Assembly (NCBI RefSeq): GCF_025141935.1
Contig: NZ_CP081120.1
Coordinates: 1,922,001 to 1,986,000 of the forward strand
Source: Sulfitobacter sp. S190
GTDB taxonomy: Bacteria; Pseudomonadota; Alphaproteobacteria; Rhodobacterales; Rhodobacteraceae
Reading direction: 5' to 3'
DNA length: 64,000 nucleotides
In this document: in pieces, positions 1 to 9,388 of the stretch
Position numbering within the stretch: the stretch's first letter is position 1
Layout of the letters: the number at the start of each line of letters is the position of its first letter
Made by a program: the position numbers and the translations under genes
Notes under the pieces: generated by a model
The model's input: the letters and a program-made list of their open reading frames with translations, nothing else
Told to the model about the DNA's origin: nothing
Databases searched by the model: none

Positions 1-2142
1 CGGCATCGCGTAATCCATGTAGGACGCGCTCAGCAGCTGGCCGTTTTCGTCATAGGCACAGTTTTCCAGCAGCGCCTGGCCGATGCCCTGCGCCAGACCA
101 CCGTGCACCTGACCGGTCACGATCATCGGATTGACGATATTGCCGAAATCATCCGCCGCCGAGAACCGTTCGATGGTGACCAGCCCCGTTTCAGGATCGA
201 GTTCAACTTCGCAGGCATAGGCGCCGGACGGGTAGGTAAAGTTCGCCGGATCGTAGAAGGCGGTTTCTTCCAGACCGGGCTCGATGTCCTCGAGCGGATA
301 GTTGTGCGGCACATAGGCGGCGAGCGTGACGTCCCCCCAGGCAACCGATTTATCTGTACCTGCAACGGTGAACGCGCCGTCCTTCAGTTCGACATCGCCC
401 TCCGAAGCTTCCAGAAGATGCGACGCCACCTTCTTGGCTTTCGCAATGATCTTTTCGGTCGCGCGCACCATGGCAGAGCCACCAACCGCAAGCGAACGCG
501 AGCCATAGGTCCCCATGCCCATCGGCACTTTGGACGTGTCGCCGTGCACGATCTCGACCATGCTCTCGTCAATCCCGATCATTTCGGCGACGACCTGGGC
601 AAAGGAGGTCTCGTGACCCTGTCCATGGCTGTGGCTTCCGGTCATAACAACCAGACCGCCCGTGGCGTTCACCCGCACGGTGCAGCTTTCGTAAAGACCC
701 GCGCGTGCGCCCAGTTGCCCCACAAGGTTCGATGGCGCGATACCACAGGCCTCGATGTAGCAATTGACGCCAAAGCCGCGCAGTTTGCCCTTGGCCTCGG
801 ACTCCTTGCGGCGCGCTTCGAACCCGCCGACGTCCGCCATCTCCTCGAGCTTGTCCATTGTCGCGACGTAATCACCGGTGTCGTATTCCACCGCCACGGG
901 CGTGGCATAGGGGAATTCGGTCACGAAGTTCTGACGACGCAATTTGATCGGATCGACGCCCAACTCATGCGCGGCCTTATCGACCAGACGCTCAAGCTGA
1001 TAGGTCGCTTCAGGCCGTCCGGCACCGCGGTAGGCATCGACCGGCACGGTATTGGTAAAGACCGCCTTGACGTTCACGTAAATCAGCGGCGTCTTGTAGT
1101 TGCCCGCCATCAACGTGCCGTGCAACCACGTGGGCACCGAGGGTGCGAAAGTCGACAGATACGCGCCCATATTGGCGTAGGTGTCCGTGCGGATGGCGGT
1201 AAAGTTGTTGTCCGCATCCAGCGCCAGTTCGATCTTGGTCACGTGGTCGCGGCCGTGCGCGTCCGAGATGAACGCCTCCGAGCGGCTCGACGTCCATTTG
1301 ACAGGACGGTTGCATGCCTTGGCGGCGAATGTGACGAACGCCTCTTCCTGATAATGGAAAATCTTGGTGCCGAAACCGCCGCCGACGTCCGGTGCCACAA
1401 CGCGCAGCTTGTGCTCGGGGATGCCAAGCACGAATGCGCCCATCAGCAAACGGATGACATGCGGGTTCTGGCTGGTGGTGTAGAGCGTGTGATCATCGGT
1501 CCCGCGGGCGTAATCGCCGACCGCGACGCGCGGCTCCATCGGGTTGGCCACCAACCGGTTGTTGGTCAGCTCGAGCGTGGTGACATGGGCCGCGTCCTCG
1601 AATGCCTTGTTCACCGCGTCCTTGTTTTCCTCGACAAAACCCCAGTCGTAGCAAAGGTTGCTCGTCAGATCGTCGTGGACCTTGGTCGCGCCGTCCTTGA
1701 CCGCTTCCTTCATGTCGACGACAGCAGGCGATTCATCGATATCGACGACAATCGCTTCCGCCGCGTCCCGGGCTTGCTCCAGCGTTTCCGCCACGACGGC
1801 GGCGATGGGTTCGCCCACATGGCGCACCTTGCCCTGGGCCAGAACGGGGTGGCCCGGTTCCTGCATCGGATCGCCGTGACGATCGGTCACCTGCCAGCCG
1901 CAGGGGATGGAGCCGACCCCTTCGAAATCAGCGCCCGTAAACACCTTGACGACACCGGGCATGCCACTTGCCTCGGACGTGTCGACGGATGTCAACGTGC
2001 CGTGTGCCACGTCGGAGCGCAGGAAGAACACATGCGCCTGTCCGTTGATGTTGATGTCATCCGTGTAATTTCCTTCTCCGGTCAAAAACCGGACGTCTTC
2101 GCGCCGCTTGCTGCTGGCGCCGATACCACTGTCCTTTGGCAT
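1..2142 (-). CDS. Form II CO-dehydrogenase/xanthine-dehydrogenase-type molybdopterin-binding large subunit, 3' end outside window
   Basis: Open minus-strand frame of 714 codons from an ATG preceded by GGAGG, running off the left edge. The start [16 protein letters not shown] is typical of the family. The active-site loop reads AYRGAGR at residues 370-376, the signature of form II CoxL-like hydroxylases; true form I CO dehydrogenase has AYxCSFR. The protein would bind the Mo cofactor and oxidise a small substrate by hydroxylation; the substrate cannot be told from sequence. The C-terminus with the catalytic glutamate lies outside the window. The [2Fe-2S] subunit lies 152 bases upstream. A 7-bp-stem hairpin (2163-2182) sits in that gap. 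Not annotated as a CO oxidiser because of the loop sequence. Confidence 0.93.
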   Translation of the reverse strand, partial: MPKDSGIGASSKRREDVRFLTGEGNYTDDININGQAHVFFLRSDVAHGTLTSVDTSEASGMPGVVKVFTGADFEGVGSIPCGWQVTDRHGDPMQEPGHPVLAQGKVRHVGEPIAAVVAETLEQARDAAEAIVVDIDESPAVVDMKEAVKDGATKVHDDLTSNLCYDWGFVEENKDAVNKAFEDAAHVTTLELTNNRLVANPMEPRVAVGDYARGTDDHTLYTTSQNPHVIRLLMGAFVLGIPEHKLRVVAPDVGGGFGTKIFHYQEEAFVTFAAKACNRPVKWTSSRSEAFISDAHGRDHVTKIELALDADNNFTAIRTDTYANMGAYLSTFAPSVPTWLHGTLMAGNYKTPLIYVNVKAVFTNTVPVDAYRGAGRPEATYQLERLVDKAAHELGVDPIKLRRQNFVTEFPYATPVAVEYDTGDYVATMDKLEEMADVGGFEARRKESEAKGKLRGFGVNCYIEACGIAPSNLVGQLGARAGLYESCTVRVNATGGLVVMTGSHSHGQGHETSFAQVVAEMIGIDESMVEIVHGDTSKVPMGMGTYGSRSLAVGGSAMVRATEKIIAKAKKVASHLLEASEGDVELKDGAFTVAGTDKSVAWGDVTLAAYVPHNYPLEDIEPGLEETAFYDPANFTYPSGAYACEVELDPETGLVTIERFSAADDFGNIVNPMIVTGQVHGGLAQGIGQALLENCAYDENGQLLSASYMDYAMP

Positions 2143-2294
2143 TGTGTCTTTCCTCCCTGGGGGATGCAGCCTGTGCTGCATCTGACCGCGTGATGCCCCG
2201 CCTGTTGTACTGGTGCCGCTAAAGGGCATGCCTGGCGTTTTCGGGCCTGTTGTGATGGATGGCGCCGCGAGGATGCCGCGGGGCCGCGTCTTGT

Positions 2295-2780
2295 TTACTC
2301 GGCGGCGATTGCGCCGACGTCCTGACCGGACGCGGCCATGATCGCCTTGACGATGTTATGATAGCCGGTGCAGCGGCAGATGTTCCCATCGAGATAATGG
2401 CGCACTTCGGCCTCCGTGGGCTTGGGGTTGTCCTTCAGCAGCGCAGCTGCGGACATCACCATGCCCGGCGTGCAAAACCCGCATTGCAGCCCGTGATGGT
2501 CCTGAAACGCCTGCTGGATCGTGTTGAGCGTGCCGTCCGGCGCCGCCTGCCCCTCGATCGTGGCAACGTCGGCCCCGTCCGCCTCAACCGCGAACATCGA
2601 GCAGGCCTTGACCGCTTCGCCGTTCACGTGCACGACGCAAGCGCCGCACTGGCTGGTGTCACAGCCGACGTGAGTGCCGGTAAGCCCCATATCTTCGCGC
2701 AAAAATTGTACCAACAGAGTGCGTCCTTCGACATCGCCCGATGCGGGCTTGCCGTTCACGGTCATTGTCACCTTGGTCAT
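2295..2780 (-). CDS. [2Fe-2S] subunit of molybdenum hydroxylase (CoxS-like)
   Basis: 161 residues. The start at MTKVTMTV is chosen because GGAGG lies just upstream; an in-frame upstream start at 2828 has no ribosome site. The N-terminal plant-ferredoxin-like cluster ligands are C40, C45, C48 and C60. The C-terminal cluster ligands are C100, C103, C135 and C137 (CGFC ... CRC). Length and spacing are standard for small subunits of the xanthine dehydrogenase/CO dehydrogenase family, which pass electrons from Mo to the FAD subunit. No FAD-binding medium subunit (CoxM) is seen in this window, so it may lie to the left of the large subunit or elsewhere. Confidence 0.95.
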   Translation of the reverse strand: MTKVTMTVNGKPASGDVEGRTLLVQFLREDMGLTGTHVGCDTSQCGACVVHVNGEAVKACSMFAVEADGADVATIEGQAAPDGTLNTIQQAFQDHHGLQCGFCTPGMVMSAAALLKDNPKPTEAEVRHYLDGNICRCTGYHNIVKAIMAASGQDVGAIAAE

Positions 2781-2891
2781 TGATGTCCTCCCAGACAAAG
2801 TGTTCTTTTTGGTCCCTGCGTTCAGCATGCACAGAAGTCACGGCAAACGGGAACGTTTTTCTTCTGAAATCAAAACTGCCCCAAATCCCGA

Positions 2892-3896
2892 TCAGGTGGG
2901 ATAGGACTTTGGTGGTACCCCGCGCGGCTGCGGCCGGGTCGGGATCTCCTTGAGCAGCCCCCCCACCCCCATGCCCGCGATATCGGCGGCCGTTACAGGC
3001 ACCCCGCAGACGACCCGGCTCAGCACCCAATCCGCACCATTAAGAGCAGGCGAACGTGCGCATCCCGGCAGTCCGATGACGGCCCTGCCCTGAAGATCGC
3101 CTAGAAACAGCAGGTTTCCCGGATCAACGGGCATGCCGAAGCGCGACACTTGCCCGCCCGCCTGCAACAATGCAGCCGGGGCCACATCGGCAATATCGCT
3201 GGTGGCAGACCCCGTCAGGATCAGGATCAATGCGCCCCGCGCCCCCGCAATCGCCTGCGCCAGCGTGGTCTGATCATGCGGTACCATCACAGTTTCGACC
3301 AATCCGACGCCAAGCGCCGAAAGCCGGTCCTCGATCGCACGTTTGCCCTTGTCGCCTGCACCGCCCGGGATTTCCGTGATGATCAGCGTCGCATCCGGCA
3401 AAACCGGCGCGCGCAGGTTCAGCGCGTCTGTTGCGAGCGCGCAGGCAGCCTCGACCGCGGCGCGGGGCACGGCGTAGGATATCATCTTGATCGTCGCAAC
3501 CATCCCGCCCGATGCCATTTGCTGAAACGGCGGCACGGTGGCAATCGTGAGCATTGGATCAATCGCGTTTATCGCCTCGATGGCGGCAACATCCAGATCG
3601 ACGACACCCGGTTCATCCGCGATCAGATTGACCCGTCCGGTGAAGGCCGCGGACCTGCGCAAGCCGACCGCTTGCGCAAGCAGTGCATCGGCCAGCAGAT
3701 CGGCGGCCACATCCTCGCCCATATCGTCGGGGTCAAGCTGCGCCACGATCACCTGAGCAATGCCAGCGGCACATAACGCCGCGACATCATCGCCGCCCAG
3801 CACGACACCTTTGCGCAAGCGCCCATCCGGCAGTGCGACCGAATGGGCCAGCACGGCGCCCTCCGCCTCCGCCGTGGCAACGGGACCGAACCTCAT
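2892..3896 (-). CDS. Molybdopterin-binding (MoeA/MogA-like) domain protein, stand-alone
   Basis: 334 residues. The N-terminal 170 residues look like the stretch that precedes the molybdopterin-binding fold in MoeA-like proteins. The central part, with LIITEIPGGAGDKGKR, VMVPHDQTTL and LILTGSATSDIADVAP, is the MoCF/MogA-like nucleotide-type fold. The end (GVGGLLKEIPTRPQPR) matches the linker where related alphaproteobacterial proteins continue into a MobA-like cytidylyltransferase domain, but here the protein stops a few residues later. Its ATG overlaps the xdhC stop (ATGA), so the two are translated together. The likely role is cofactor handling for the adjacent hydroxylase; the biochemical step is inferred. 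Confidence 0.75.
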   Translation of the reverse strand: MRFGPVATAEAEGAVLAHSVALPDGRLRKGVVLGGDDVAALCAAGIAQVIVAQLDPDDMGEDVAADLLADALLAQAVGLRRSAAFTGRVNLIADEPGVVDLDVAAIEAINAIDPMLTIATVPPFQQMASGGMVATIKMISYAVPRAAVEAACALATDALNLRAPVLPDATLIITEIPGGAGDKGKRAIEDRLSALGVGLVETVMVPHDQTTLAQAIAGARGALILILTGSATSDIADVAPAALLQAGGQVSRFGMPVDPGNLLFLGDLQGRAVIGLPGCARSPALNGADWVLSRVVCGVPVTAADIAGMGVGGLLKEIPTRPQPRGVPPKSYPT

Positions 3897-4870
3897 GGCT
3901 TGCGCAACGTGTCGATCATTTGGGCGAGGATCGACACCGCAATCTCGGACGGACCGGCCGCCCCGATGTTCAAACCGACAGGACCGTGTATGCGCTCGAC
4001 ATCGGACTGTGCGAAACCGGCCTGCTCCAGCCGTTCCAATCGGGCGGCATGGGTCCGCTTGGAACCCAAAGCGCCGATATAAAATGCGCGCGACGCTAGT
4101 CCGACATGAAGGGCGGGATCATCCAGTTTGGGATCATGCGTCAGAAGAACAAGCGCTGTGCGCGCATCCACACCGACCGCATCAAGCGCGGCATCGGGCC
4201 AATCATTAACGACGCGTGCATCGGGAAAACGCGCCTGCGATCCGAATGCTTCGCGCGGATCGATCACCGTCGCATCGAAGCCCGCGATCTGGGCTATCGG
4301 AACAAGCGCCTGCGCGATGTGAACCGCCCCTACGATGATCAGCCGCAAAGGCGGATTGTGGATGGCAACAAAGGATTTGCCGTCGTCCTCGATGCCCGAA
4401 CGGTCCATGCGAAACCGGTCGTCGTACCCCGCTTCGAGCAGGGCACGGTCCTGCCCGTCGAGCGCAACACGATATGCAATCTGGCGCCGCGCGGCGCGGT
4501 GCGCCACGAGCTCCTCGAGCATATCTTGCGGCAATCCGCCGTCGCCGACAGGTTCGACCAGCACGCGGATCGTGCCGCCGCAGGCCAGCCCGACGGCAAA
4601 GGCATCACCGTCGCTCACCCCGTACTCGAGCACCTTGACGGCGCCTTCCTCCAGCGCCTCGAGCGCCTCGAGCACAACCGCGCCCTCGACGCAGCCGCCC
4701 GACACAGAACCCTCCATCGCGCCATCGCCGGACACGACCATTTGTGAGCCAACGCGGCGCGGCGCGGAGCCCCATGTGTCAATCACCGTGGCCAAAGCAG
4801 CGCCTTTGCCCGCGAGGACCCATTCCAGCGCCTTTTCCGGCGCACCGTCGATGGTTGTCTCAACAGTCAT
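3893..4870 (-). CDS. xdhC: XdhC/CoxF-family Mo-cofactor sulfuration/insertion factor
   Basis: 325 residues from an ATG with AAAGGA a few bases upstream; an upstream in-frame start at 4936 lacks a ribosome site. The N-terminal XdhC_CoxI domain carries GSAPRRVGSQM and SGGCVEGAV. The C-terminal Rossmann-like XdhC domain starts at RLIIVGAVHIAQAL and includes LLTHDPKLDDPAL and GALGSKRTHAARLERL. Family members bind Mo cofactor and help deliver the sulfurated form to xanthine-dehydrogenase-type enzymes. It is the first gene of the operon and overlaps the molybdopterin-binding gene by four bases. Divergent from bolA with 165 bases between. Confidence 0.9.
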   Translation of the reverse strand: MTVETTIDGAPEKALEWVLAGKGAALATVIDTWGSAPRRVGSQMVVSGDGAMEGSVSGGCVEGAVVLEALEALEEGAVKVLEYGVSDGDAFAVGLACGGTIRVLVEPVGDGGLPQDMLEELVAHRAARRQIAYRVALDGQDRALLEAGYDDRFRMDRSGIEDDGKSFVAIHNPPLRLIIVGAVHIAQALVPIAQIAGFDATVIDPREAFGSQARFPDARVVNDWPDAALDAVGVDARTALVLLTHDPKLDDPALHVGLASRAFYIGALGSKRTHAARLERLEQAGFAQSDVERIHGPVGLNIGAAGPSEIAVSILAQMIDTLRKP

Positions 4871-5035
4871 GGCGGTATCCTTTCGAGGGCGTAGCGAGGC
4901 CGCAAGATGACCCGCGACGCGGTCAGCGTCTATCAATCATTGGTCGTAGGCAAGGGACGAACGCACTCACTTGCACCTTGCCCCCACCGCCACTACATCT
5001 TGTGCAAAGACACAGACCAATCCCGGAGATCCCCC

Positions 5036-5272
5036 ATGCCGATGCAAGCCCAGGAAATCGAAGATCTGCTGCGGGCCAGCTTTCCTGACGCGAAAATCGT
5101 CGTTGAAGGCAACGATGGTGTGCATATGGCTGCGATGGTTGTCGACGAAAGCTTTCGCGGGAAAAACCGGGTCCAGCAGCAACGCGCGGTCTATGCGGCC
5201 CTGAAAGGCAAAATGGATGGCGCAAACGGCGAATTGCATGCGCTGGCCCTGACAACAAAGGTACCTGAATGA
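5036..5272 (+). CDS. bolA: BolA family Fe-S regulatory protein
   Basis: 78 residues. The ATG at 5036 is preceded by CGGAGA and sits in the frame containing [15 protein letters not shown]. The body ([46 protein letters not shown]) is the BolA/IbaG fold, with the invariant histidine near residue 68. BolA proteins form a [2Fe-2S] heterodimer with a monothiol CGFS glutaredoxin, and that gene lies immediately downstream in the same operon. The stop overlaps the start of a 36-codon ORF (ATGA). Confidence 0.92.
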   Translation: MPMQAQEIEDLLRASFPDAKIVVEGNDGVHMAAMVVDESFRGKNRVQQQRAVYAALKGKMDGANGELHALALTTKVPE

Positions 5273-5379
5273 TGATGATTTTGGCATTCGTGACAACCGG
5301 ACTTCTGGTGGCAGCGGCCATCAAGGCATCCACCCCCAAGGCGCGCCGCGCCGTGGCGACAGCAAGGACACAAAAATGA
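5269..5379 (+). CDS. 36-residue putative single-pass membrane micro-protein between bolA and grxD
   Basis: Encodes 36 residues: a hydrophobic start ([20 protein letters not shown]) and a basic tail ([16 protein letters not shown]). The start overlaps the bolA stop by ATGA and its own stop overlaps the grxD start by ATGA, so the frame exactly bridges the two genes. The start region has three consecutive ATG codons. This spacing argues for translation, either to make a product or to couple ribosomes from bolA to grxD. The layout (one membrane helix, positive tail inside) is inferred from composition. I do not recognise a family. Confidence 0.62.
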   Translation: MMMILAFVTTGLLVAAAIKASTPKARRAVATARTQK

Positions 5380-5738
5380 GCGACCCAAAGACCCAGATCC
5401 AGGAACAGATCAGCACGAATGACGTGGTCCTGTTCATGAAAGGCACCAAGGAAATGCCCCAATGCGGATTTTCAAGCCGCGTCGCGGGTGTGCTGAATTA
5501 CATGGGCGTGTCGTTTTCCGACGTGAACGTGCTGGCGGACGAAGGTGTGCGCCAAGGAATCAAGGATTTTTCCGATTGGCCGACGATTCCACAACTCTAC
5601 GTCAAGGGGGAGTTCGTGGGTGGCTGTGACATCATCACCGAGATGACCCTGTCGGGCGAGCTCGATACCTTGTTCGAGGAAAAAGGCGTCGGTTTTGACA
5701 AGGAAGCGGCGGACAAGATCCGCGAAGCCAACGGCTGA
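5376..5738 (+). CDS. grxD: Monothiol glutaredoxin Grx4 type (CGFS)
   Basis: 120 residues. The active site PQCGFS has its cysteine at residue 30, followed by [19 protein letters not shown], which holds the cis-Pro and glutathione-binding GG of CGFS glutaredoxins. These proteins carry a glutathione-ligated [2Fe-2S] cluster and hand it on or pair with BolA; the operon order bolA-microORF-grxD supports that. The ATG overlaps the upstream stop. A strong terminator follows about 25 bases after the stop. Confidence 0.96.
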   Translation: MSDPKTQIQEQISTNDVVLFMKGTKEMPQCGFSSRVAGVLNYMGVSFSDVNVLADEGVRQGIKDFSDWPTIPQLYVKGEFVGGCDIITEMTLSGELDTLFEEKGVGFDKEAADKIREANG

Positions 5739-5762
5739 GGCACTTTCCACGTACTGATACGG

Positions 5763-5803
5763 AAAAACCGCCGCTTCGGATGTACCGGAGCGGCGGTTTT
5801 TTT
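5763..5803 (+). terminator. Intrinsic terminator after grxD (bidirectional)
   Basis: 13-base arms AAAAACCGCCGCT (5763-5775) and AGCGGCGGTTTTT (5789-5801), then further Ts. The A-run on the left makes it work for zapA on the opposite strand too, since zapA ends at 5827. Confidence 0.93.
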
Positions 5804-5826
5804 CGGCCTAAATGCGCAAAGGCACC

Positions 5827-6219
5827 CTAGCCTCCCGCTTTTTCGTCCACCTCGGCAGCAAGCGCCTCGGCCCGTGCGGCGATTTCGGCCAATGTGTCGG
5901 TCACGGATTGCGGCACCACAGGCACCTCGATGCGTTCGGGTTCAACAACCGTATTGCGCAGCCCTTCCAATTCGGCCTCGCGTTCCGCAAGCTGGGCGCG
6001 CACATCGGCAATCTTGTCCTCGACGCTCGCGGTCTTGTCGGCCAGCATCAGACCCGCCATTAGCAACATCCGCGCCTCGGGCATCCGCCCCACCTGATCC
6101 GACAGCACCTGTGCCTCGTCGTCCAGCATCTTGGCCGCGGCATGCAGATACGATTCTTCGCCGTCCTGACAGGCGACATCGAACTGGCGCCCGCCGATGG
6201 ATATCTTGACCTCTGGCAT
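5827..6219 (-). CDS. zapA: Cell division protein ZapA
   Basis: 130 residues. The N-terminus [22 protein letters not shown] is the ZapA head domain, followed by YLHAAAKMLDDEAQVL and a long helical region (residues 55-90). The C-terminal tail is longer than in the E. coli protein and acidic/Ala-rich. ZapA binds and bundles FtsZ at midcell. Its ATG overlaps the stop of the upstream coiled-coil gene by one base (TGATG), so they form a two-gene operon. The 6S RNA found next to zapA in some bacteria is not seen here. Confidence 0.9.
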   Translation of the reverse strand: MPEVKISIGGRQFDVACQDGEESYLHAAAKMLDDEAQVLSDQVGRMPEARMLLMAGLMLADKTASVEDKIADVRAQLAEREAELEGLRNTVVEPERIEVPVVPQSVTDTLAEIAARAEALAAEVDEKAGG

Positions 6220-6716
6220 CAGCTTGCCTCCTCGGAATCACCTTCGCCGGCCCGCTCGATCAGGGGCTGCAACCGCGACAGAATGACGTCGGCTTCTGCC
6301 ACATCCGCCGCCCGCGCCGCGCGCAGGCCTTCGAGCTCGGCCAGCATGGCCTTGTTGATCAGATGCGGCTCGCCCACACCTTCGGTGTTTGCTTCGCGCA
6401 GGGCCGCGCAGGCATCTGTCAATTGGCTGTTGGCACGGCGCACGCGCTGCAACTCAATGTCCAGCTGCGCCATACGTCCCTCCGCTTCCTCGATCTGCGC
6501 CCGTAGATCGGTGGCTTCGGCTTCGGATTTCTCACGCAGGCTGCGCACTCTTTCCTGCAACTGCGCGTTAGCGGTCTTTTCGTCCTCGAGTGCCTGAAGC
6601 GTATCGCCGTCGGCGGCCGGTGGTTCCGCAGGTGCCCCCTGCAGCCTTTCCAGCCCGTAGGCCACCTGATCCATTGCCGCAGTGATCCGTCGCTGCAGCT
6701 CGTCTATATCGCTCAT
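6219..6716 (-). CDS. Coiled-coil protein upstream of zapA
   Basis: 165 residues. After a short N-terminus ([25 protein letters not shown]) and an Ala/Pro-rich linker, residues 40-105 are an almost continuous coiled coil ([40 protein letters not shown]) and a second helical stretch runs to the acidic end. There is no enzyme motif. Translational coupling to zapA suggests a divisome role, perhaps like ZapB, but similarity to ZapB cannot be claimed from composition alone. The start ATG at 6716 is the first in frame and faces tkt with 250 bases between. Confidence 0.8.
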   Translation of the reverse strand: MSDIDELQRRITAAMDQVAYGLERLQGAPAEPPAADGDTLQALEDEKTANAQLQERVRSLREKSEAEATDLRAQIEEAEGRMAQLDIELQRVRRANSQLTDACAALREANTEGVGEPHLINKAMLAELEGLRAARAADVAEADVILSRLQPLIERAGEGDSEEAS

Positions 6717-6892
6717 GCGTTCATCATCCTATCTGCTCGGCCCGTCCCGGGGCGAATCATCGCATCCGGTCTTAGCAGCATCATCCTACCCAAAGCATCC
6801 CGCAAATGCTGCCCCCGTTCAAGATCAGCAACTTGGCGCGCGCTCTTCACGCGGAACACGGCACGGCAGCATAGCGGCGCGGGCGCCGGTGC

Positions 6893-6920
6893 TTGATCTT
6901 TGGGTCGGGGCTGATATTGA
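6893..6920 (+). promoter_or_regulatory. Candidate sigma70-type promoter for tkt
   Basis: TTGATC (6893-6898), a 16-base spacer and TATTGA (6915-6920), about 47 bases before the GTG start. This is a pattern match only. Confidence 0.4.
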
Positions 6921-6966
6921 CGCGGGCAACACCTGCTATGGCCTAATCTCAAAGGAGCCGCACACC

Positions 6967-8985
6967 GTGGATCTCAAAGCACTCGCCGCCGCCAATCCCG
7001 AACACTGGTCCAAGGCAAACGCCATCCGCGCGCTGACGCTGGATGCCGTGACTGCCGCCAATTCCGGCCACTCCGGCATGCCCATCGGGATGGCCGATGT
7101 GGCAACGGTTCTGTTCGGCCGTCACCTGAAATTCGACGCCGCACAGCCCACTTGGCCCGACCGCGACCGCTTTATCCTGTCGGCAGGCCACGGTTCGATG
7201 CTGATCTACTCTTTGTTACATCTCGTCGGCGACGCACAGTTCCCCATCGAAGAGATCAAGAACTTCCGCCAATTGGGCGCGCGTACCGCGGGCCACCCCG
7301 AAAACTTCCTTGCCGACGCGATCGAGACGACGACCGGCCCGCTGGGTCAGGGGATTGCGAACTCCGTGGGCTTTGCCATGGCCGAAGAGATCCAGCGCGC
7401 GACGTATGGGGCAAAGGTCGTTGATCACCATACCTATGTCATTGCCGGTGACGGGTGCCTGATGGAGGGCGTCAGCCAGGAAGCGATCACAATCGCGGGT
7501 CGTCACAAGCTGAGTAAGCTCATCGTGCTGTGGGACAACAACAACATCACGATCGACGGTCCTGTGTCTTTGTCCGATACAACGGATCAACCCGGACGCT
7601 TCCGCGCGGCGGGCTGGGATGTGCAGGAAATTGACGGACATGACCCCGATGCCATCGATGCCGCGATTGCAGCAGCCAAGAAAACCGACACCCCCTCGAT
7701 GATCGCCTGCAAGACCCACATCGCCTTGGGCCACGCGGCTCAGGATACCTCCAAGGGCCACGGCGCACTGACCAACGCCGAGCAGAATACGGCCGCAAAA
7801 GAAGTGTGGGGCTGGAAGGCAGGACCGTTCGAGATTCCGTCGGATATCAAATCCGCCTGGGAAGACATCGGCAAACGCGGTGTGACCGCCCGGCAGGAAT
7901 GGGAAGAACGCTTTGACAAGATGCCCCGTTCGAAGCGCGAGACGTTCAACCGCGCCCTCGCACTCGATGCGCCCAAGAAACTGAGCGCCACCATCAAGGC
8001 GTTCAAAAAGCAGATGTCGGAGAGCGCACCGAAACTTGCAACGCGTGCGTCTTCCGAGAAAGTGCTCGAGGTCATCAACCCCGTGATGCCGGAGACTGTC
8101 GGCGGATCGGCCGACCTGACGGGGTCCAACAACACCAAGACATCTGATCTGGGCGTTTTCGACATCGACAACCGCGCGGGTCGCTATGTCTACTGGGGCA
8201 TCCGCGAACACGGGATGGCCAGCGCGATGAACGGTATGGTGCTGCACGGCGGCGTGCGGCCTTACTCGGGCACGTTCATGTGCTTTACCGATTACGCCCG
8301 CCCCGCCATGCGCCTGTCTGCGTTGATGAAGCAACCTGTTGTCTATGTCATGACCCATGACAGCATCGGTCTGGGCGAAGATGGTCCGACCCACCAACCG
8401 GTCGAACATCTTGCGATTTCGCGTGCCACGCCAAACACGCTGGTGTTCCGCCCCGCCGACACGATCGAAACCGCGGAAAGCTGGGAAATTGCACTGACGC
8501 AGAAGGCGACACCGTCCGTGTTGTCACTGACCCGTCAGGGCCTGCCCACCGTGCGCACCGAGCATAAGACCAAGAACATGGTCGCTCAGGGCGGCTATAC
8601 GCTGGTCGATGCCGAGGGCAAACGTCAGGTCATCCTGATTGCCACAGGCTCCGAAGTGGCCGTGGCCCTCGAGGCGCGCGACATCCTGCAAGCCGACGGC
8701 ATCGGTACGCGCGTCGTGTCCCTGCCCTGCATGGAGCTTTTCGCCCAGCAGGACGAGGCCTACAGAAAGCGGGTGCTGCCCGGTGGCGCGGTCCGCGTCG
8801 GTATCGAGGCCGGTTGCCGTCAGGGGTGGGATCAGTGGCTGCTCGGCGAACGCGGCAAGTTCGGCAAGGCGGATTTCGTCGGCATGGACAGCTTCGGCGC
8901 TTCCGCTCCGGCAGAGGAATTGTTCGAGAAATACGGAATCACCGGCGCGAATGTGGCCGCCAAGGCAAAGGCCCTTCTGGGGTAA
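6967..8985 (+). CDS. tkt: Transketolase
   Basis: 672 residues from a GTG preceded by AAAGGAG. N-terminal TPP domain: [10 protein letters not shown], the [13 protein letters not shown] loop and GDGCLMEG with the TPP-binding GDG...NN (DNNNITIDG). Pyrimidine domain: [14 protein letters not shown] and FTDYARPA. C-terminal domain ends at KAKALLG. It interconverts sugar phosphates in the pentose-phosphate pathway and feeds glyceraldehyde-3-phosphate to the gap genes downstream. Frame continues upstream of the GTG but without a ribosome site, so GTG is preferred. Followed by a strong terminator. Confidence 0.97.
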   Translation: MDLKALAAANPEHWSKANAIRALTLDAVTAANSGHSGMPIGMADVATVLFGRHLKFDAAQPTWPDRDRFILSAGHGSMLIYSLLHLVGDAQFPIEEIKNFRQLGARTAGHPENFLADAIETTTGPLGQGIANSVGFAMAEEIQRATYGAKVVDHHTYVIAGDGCLMEGVSQEAITIAGRHKLSKLIVLWDNNNITIDGPVSLSDTTDQPGRFRAAGWDVQEIDGHDPDAIDAAIAAAKKTDTPSMIACKTHIALGHAAQDTSKGHGALTNAEQNTAAKEVWGWKAGPFEIPSDIKSAWEDIGKRGVTARQEWEERFDKMPRSKRETFNRALALDAPKKLSATIKAFKKQMSESAPKLATRASSEKVLEVINPVMPETVGGSADLTGSNNTKTSDLGVFDIDNRAGRYVYWGIREHGMASAMNGMVLHGGVRPYSGTFMCFTDYARPAMRLSALMKQPVVYVMTHDSIGLGEDGPTHQPVEHLAISRATPNTLVFRPADTIETAESWEIALTQKATPSVLSLTRQGLPTVRTEHKTKNMVAQGGYTLVDAEGKRQVILIATGSEVAVALEARDILQADGIGTRVVSLPCMELFAQQDEAYRKRVLPGGAVRVGIEAGCRQGWDQWLLGERGKFGKADFVGMDSFGASAPAEELFEKYGITGANVAAKAKALLG

Positions 8986-9010
8986 GATTCGCGACATGCG
9001 GGAAGTGATC

Positions 9011-9041
9011 GGGGCGAAGACGCATGTCTTCGCCCCTTTTT
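9011..9041 (+). terminator. Intrinsic terminator after tkt
   Basis: Perfect 11-bp stem GGGGCGAAGAC/GTCTTCGCCCC with a GCAT loop, then five Ts, 25 bases after the tkt stop. Confidence 0.95.
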
Positions 9042-9129
9042 GTTAAGAAAATTATGAGCGGAAAACCGCCCGATAGGCCGAATTGCGCCCATTTTGCCAT
9101 ATTTTGAGCGATCTTCGGCCACAACTCCA

Positions 9130-9143
9130 TTTTAGCGTTAACT
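9130..9143. promoter_or_regulatory. TTA-N-CG-N-TAA palindromic site upstream of a small ORF
   Basis: TTTTAGCGTTAACT fits the core TTA-N-CG-N-TAA, the same core as two sites upstream of gap at 10447 and 10466. It lies 62 bases before the small ORF at 9206. A LacI-family operator is a possible reading. Confidence 0.35.
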
Positions 9144-9205
9144 AAATTTGCACCTTTCGGGCACTAGCCTAGGTTGAAGTGTGACGGCAGCGTGAGAGTT
9201 CTGGC

Positions 9206-9385
9206 ATGGCATACCTACTAACAGCAATAACAACCGGCGGCGTTGCCGCGATCCTTAGCCTGCTTGCGGGCGCCGGAGCGGGCGAGATTTTTCTCAACTA
9301 CGTCATCTACGGACATCTTGGCATGGCCGTAATGGCCACAGCCCTGCTTGCGCGCCAGTACCTGCCCAAGGCAGATACTGACTGA
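9206..9385 (+). CDS. 59-residue putative membrane protein
   Basis: Encodes MAYLLTAITTGGVAAILSLL then a second hydrophobic stretch (YVIYGHLGMAVMATALLA) and a short polar tail ending ADTD, so probably two membrane helices. The stop is three bases from the stop of the convergent DUF808 gene, the tight packing expected of a real gene. The ribosome site is weak (GAGAG). No family recognised. It lies between tkt and gap but there is no evidence of a metabolic role. Confidence 0.5.
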   Translation: MAYLLTAITTGGVAAILSLLAGAGAGEIFLNYVIYGHLGMAVMATALLARQYLPKADTD

Positions 9386-9388
9386 CGT

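Noticed and set aside
103..2193. Long plus-strand open frame of nearly 700 codons
   Set aside because: Antisense shadow of the large molybdenum hydroxylase subunit, whose minus-strand frame has clear family motifs.
5740..6966. 6S RNA next to zapA
   Set aside because: Neither side of zapA shows the long bulged hairpin expected; the short gap before zapA's end is filled by a terminator.
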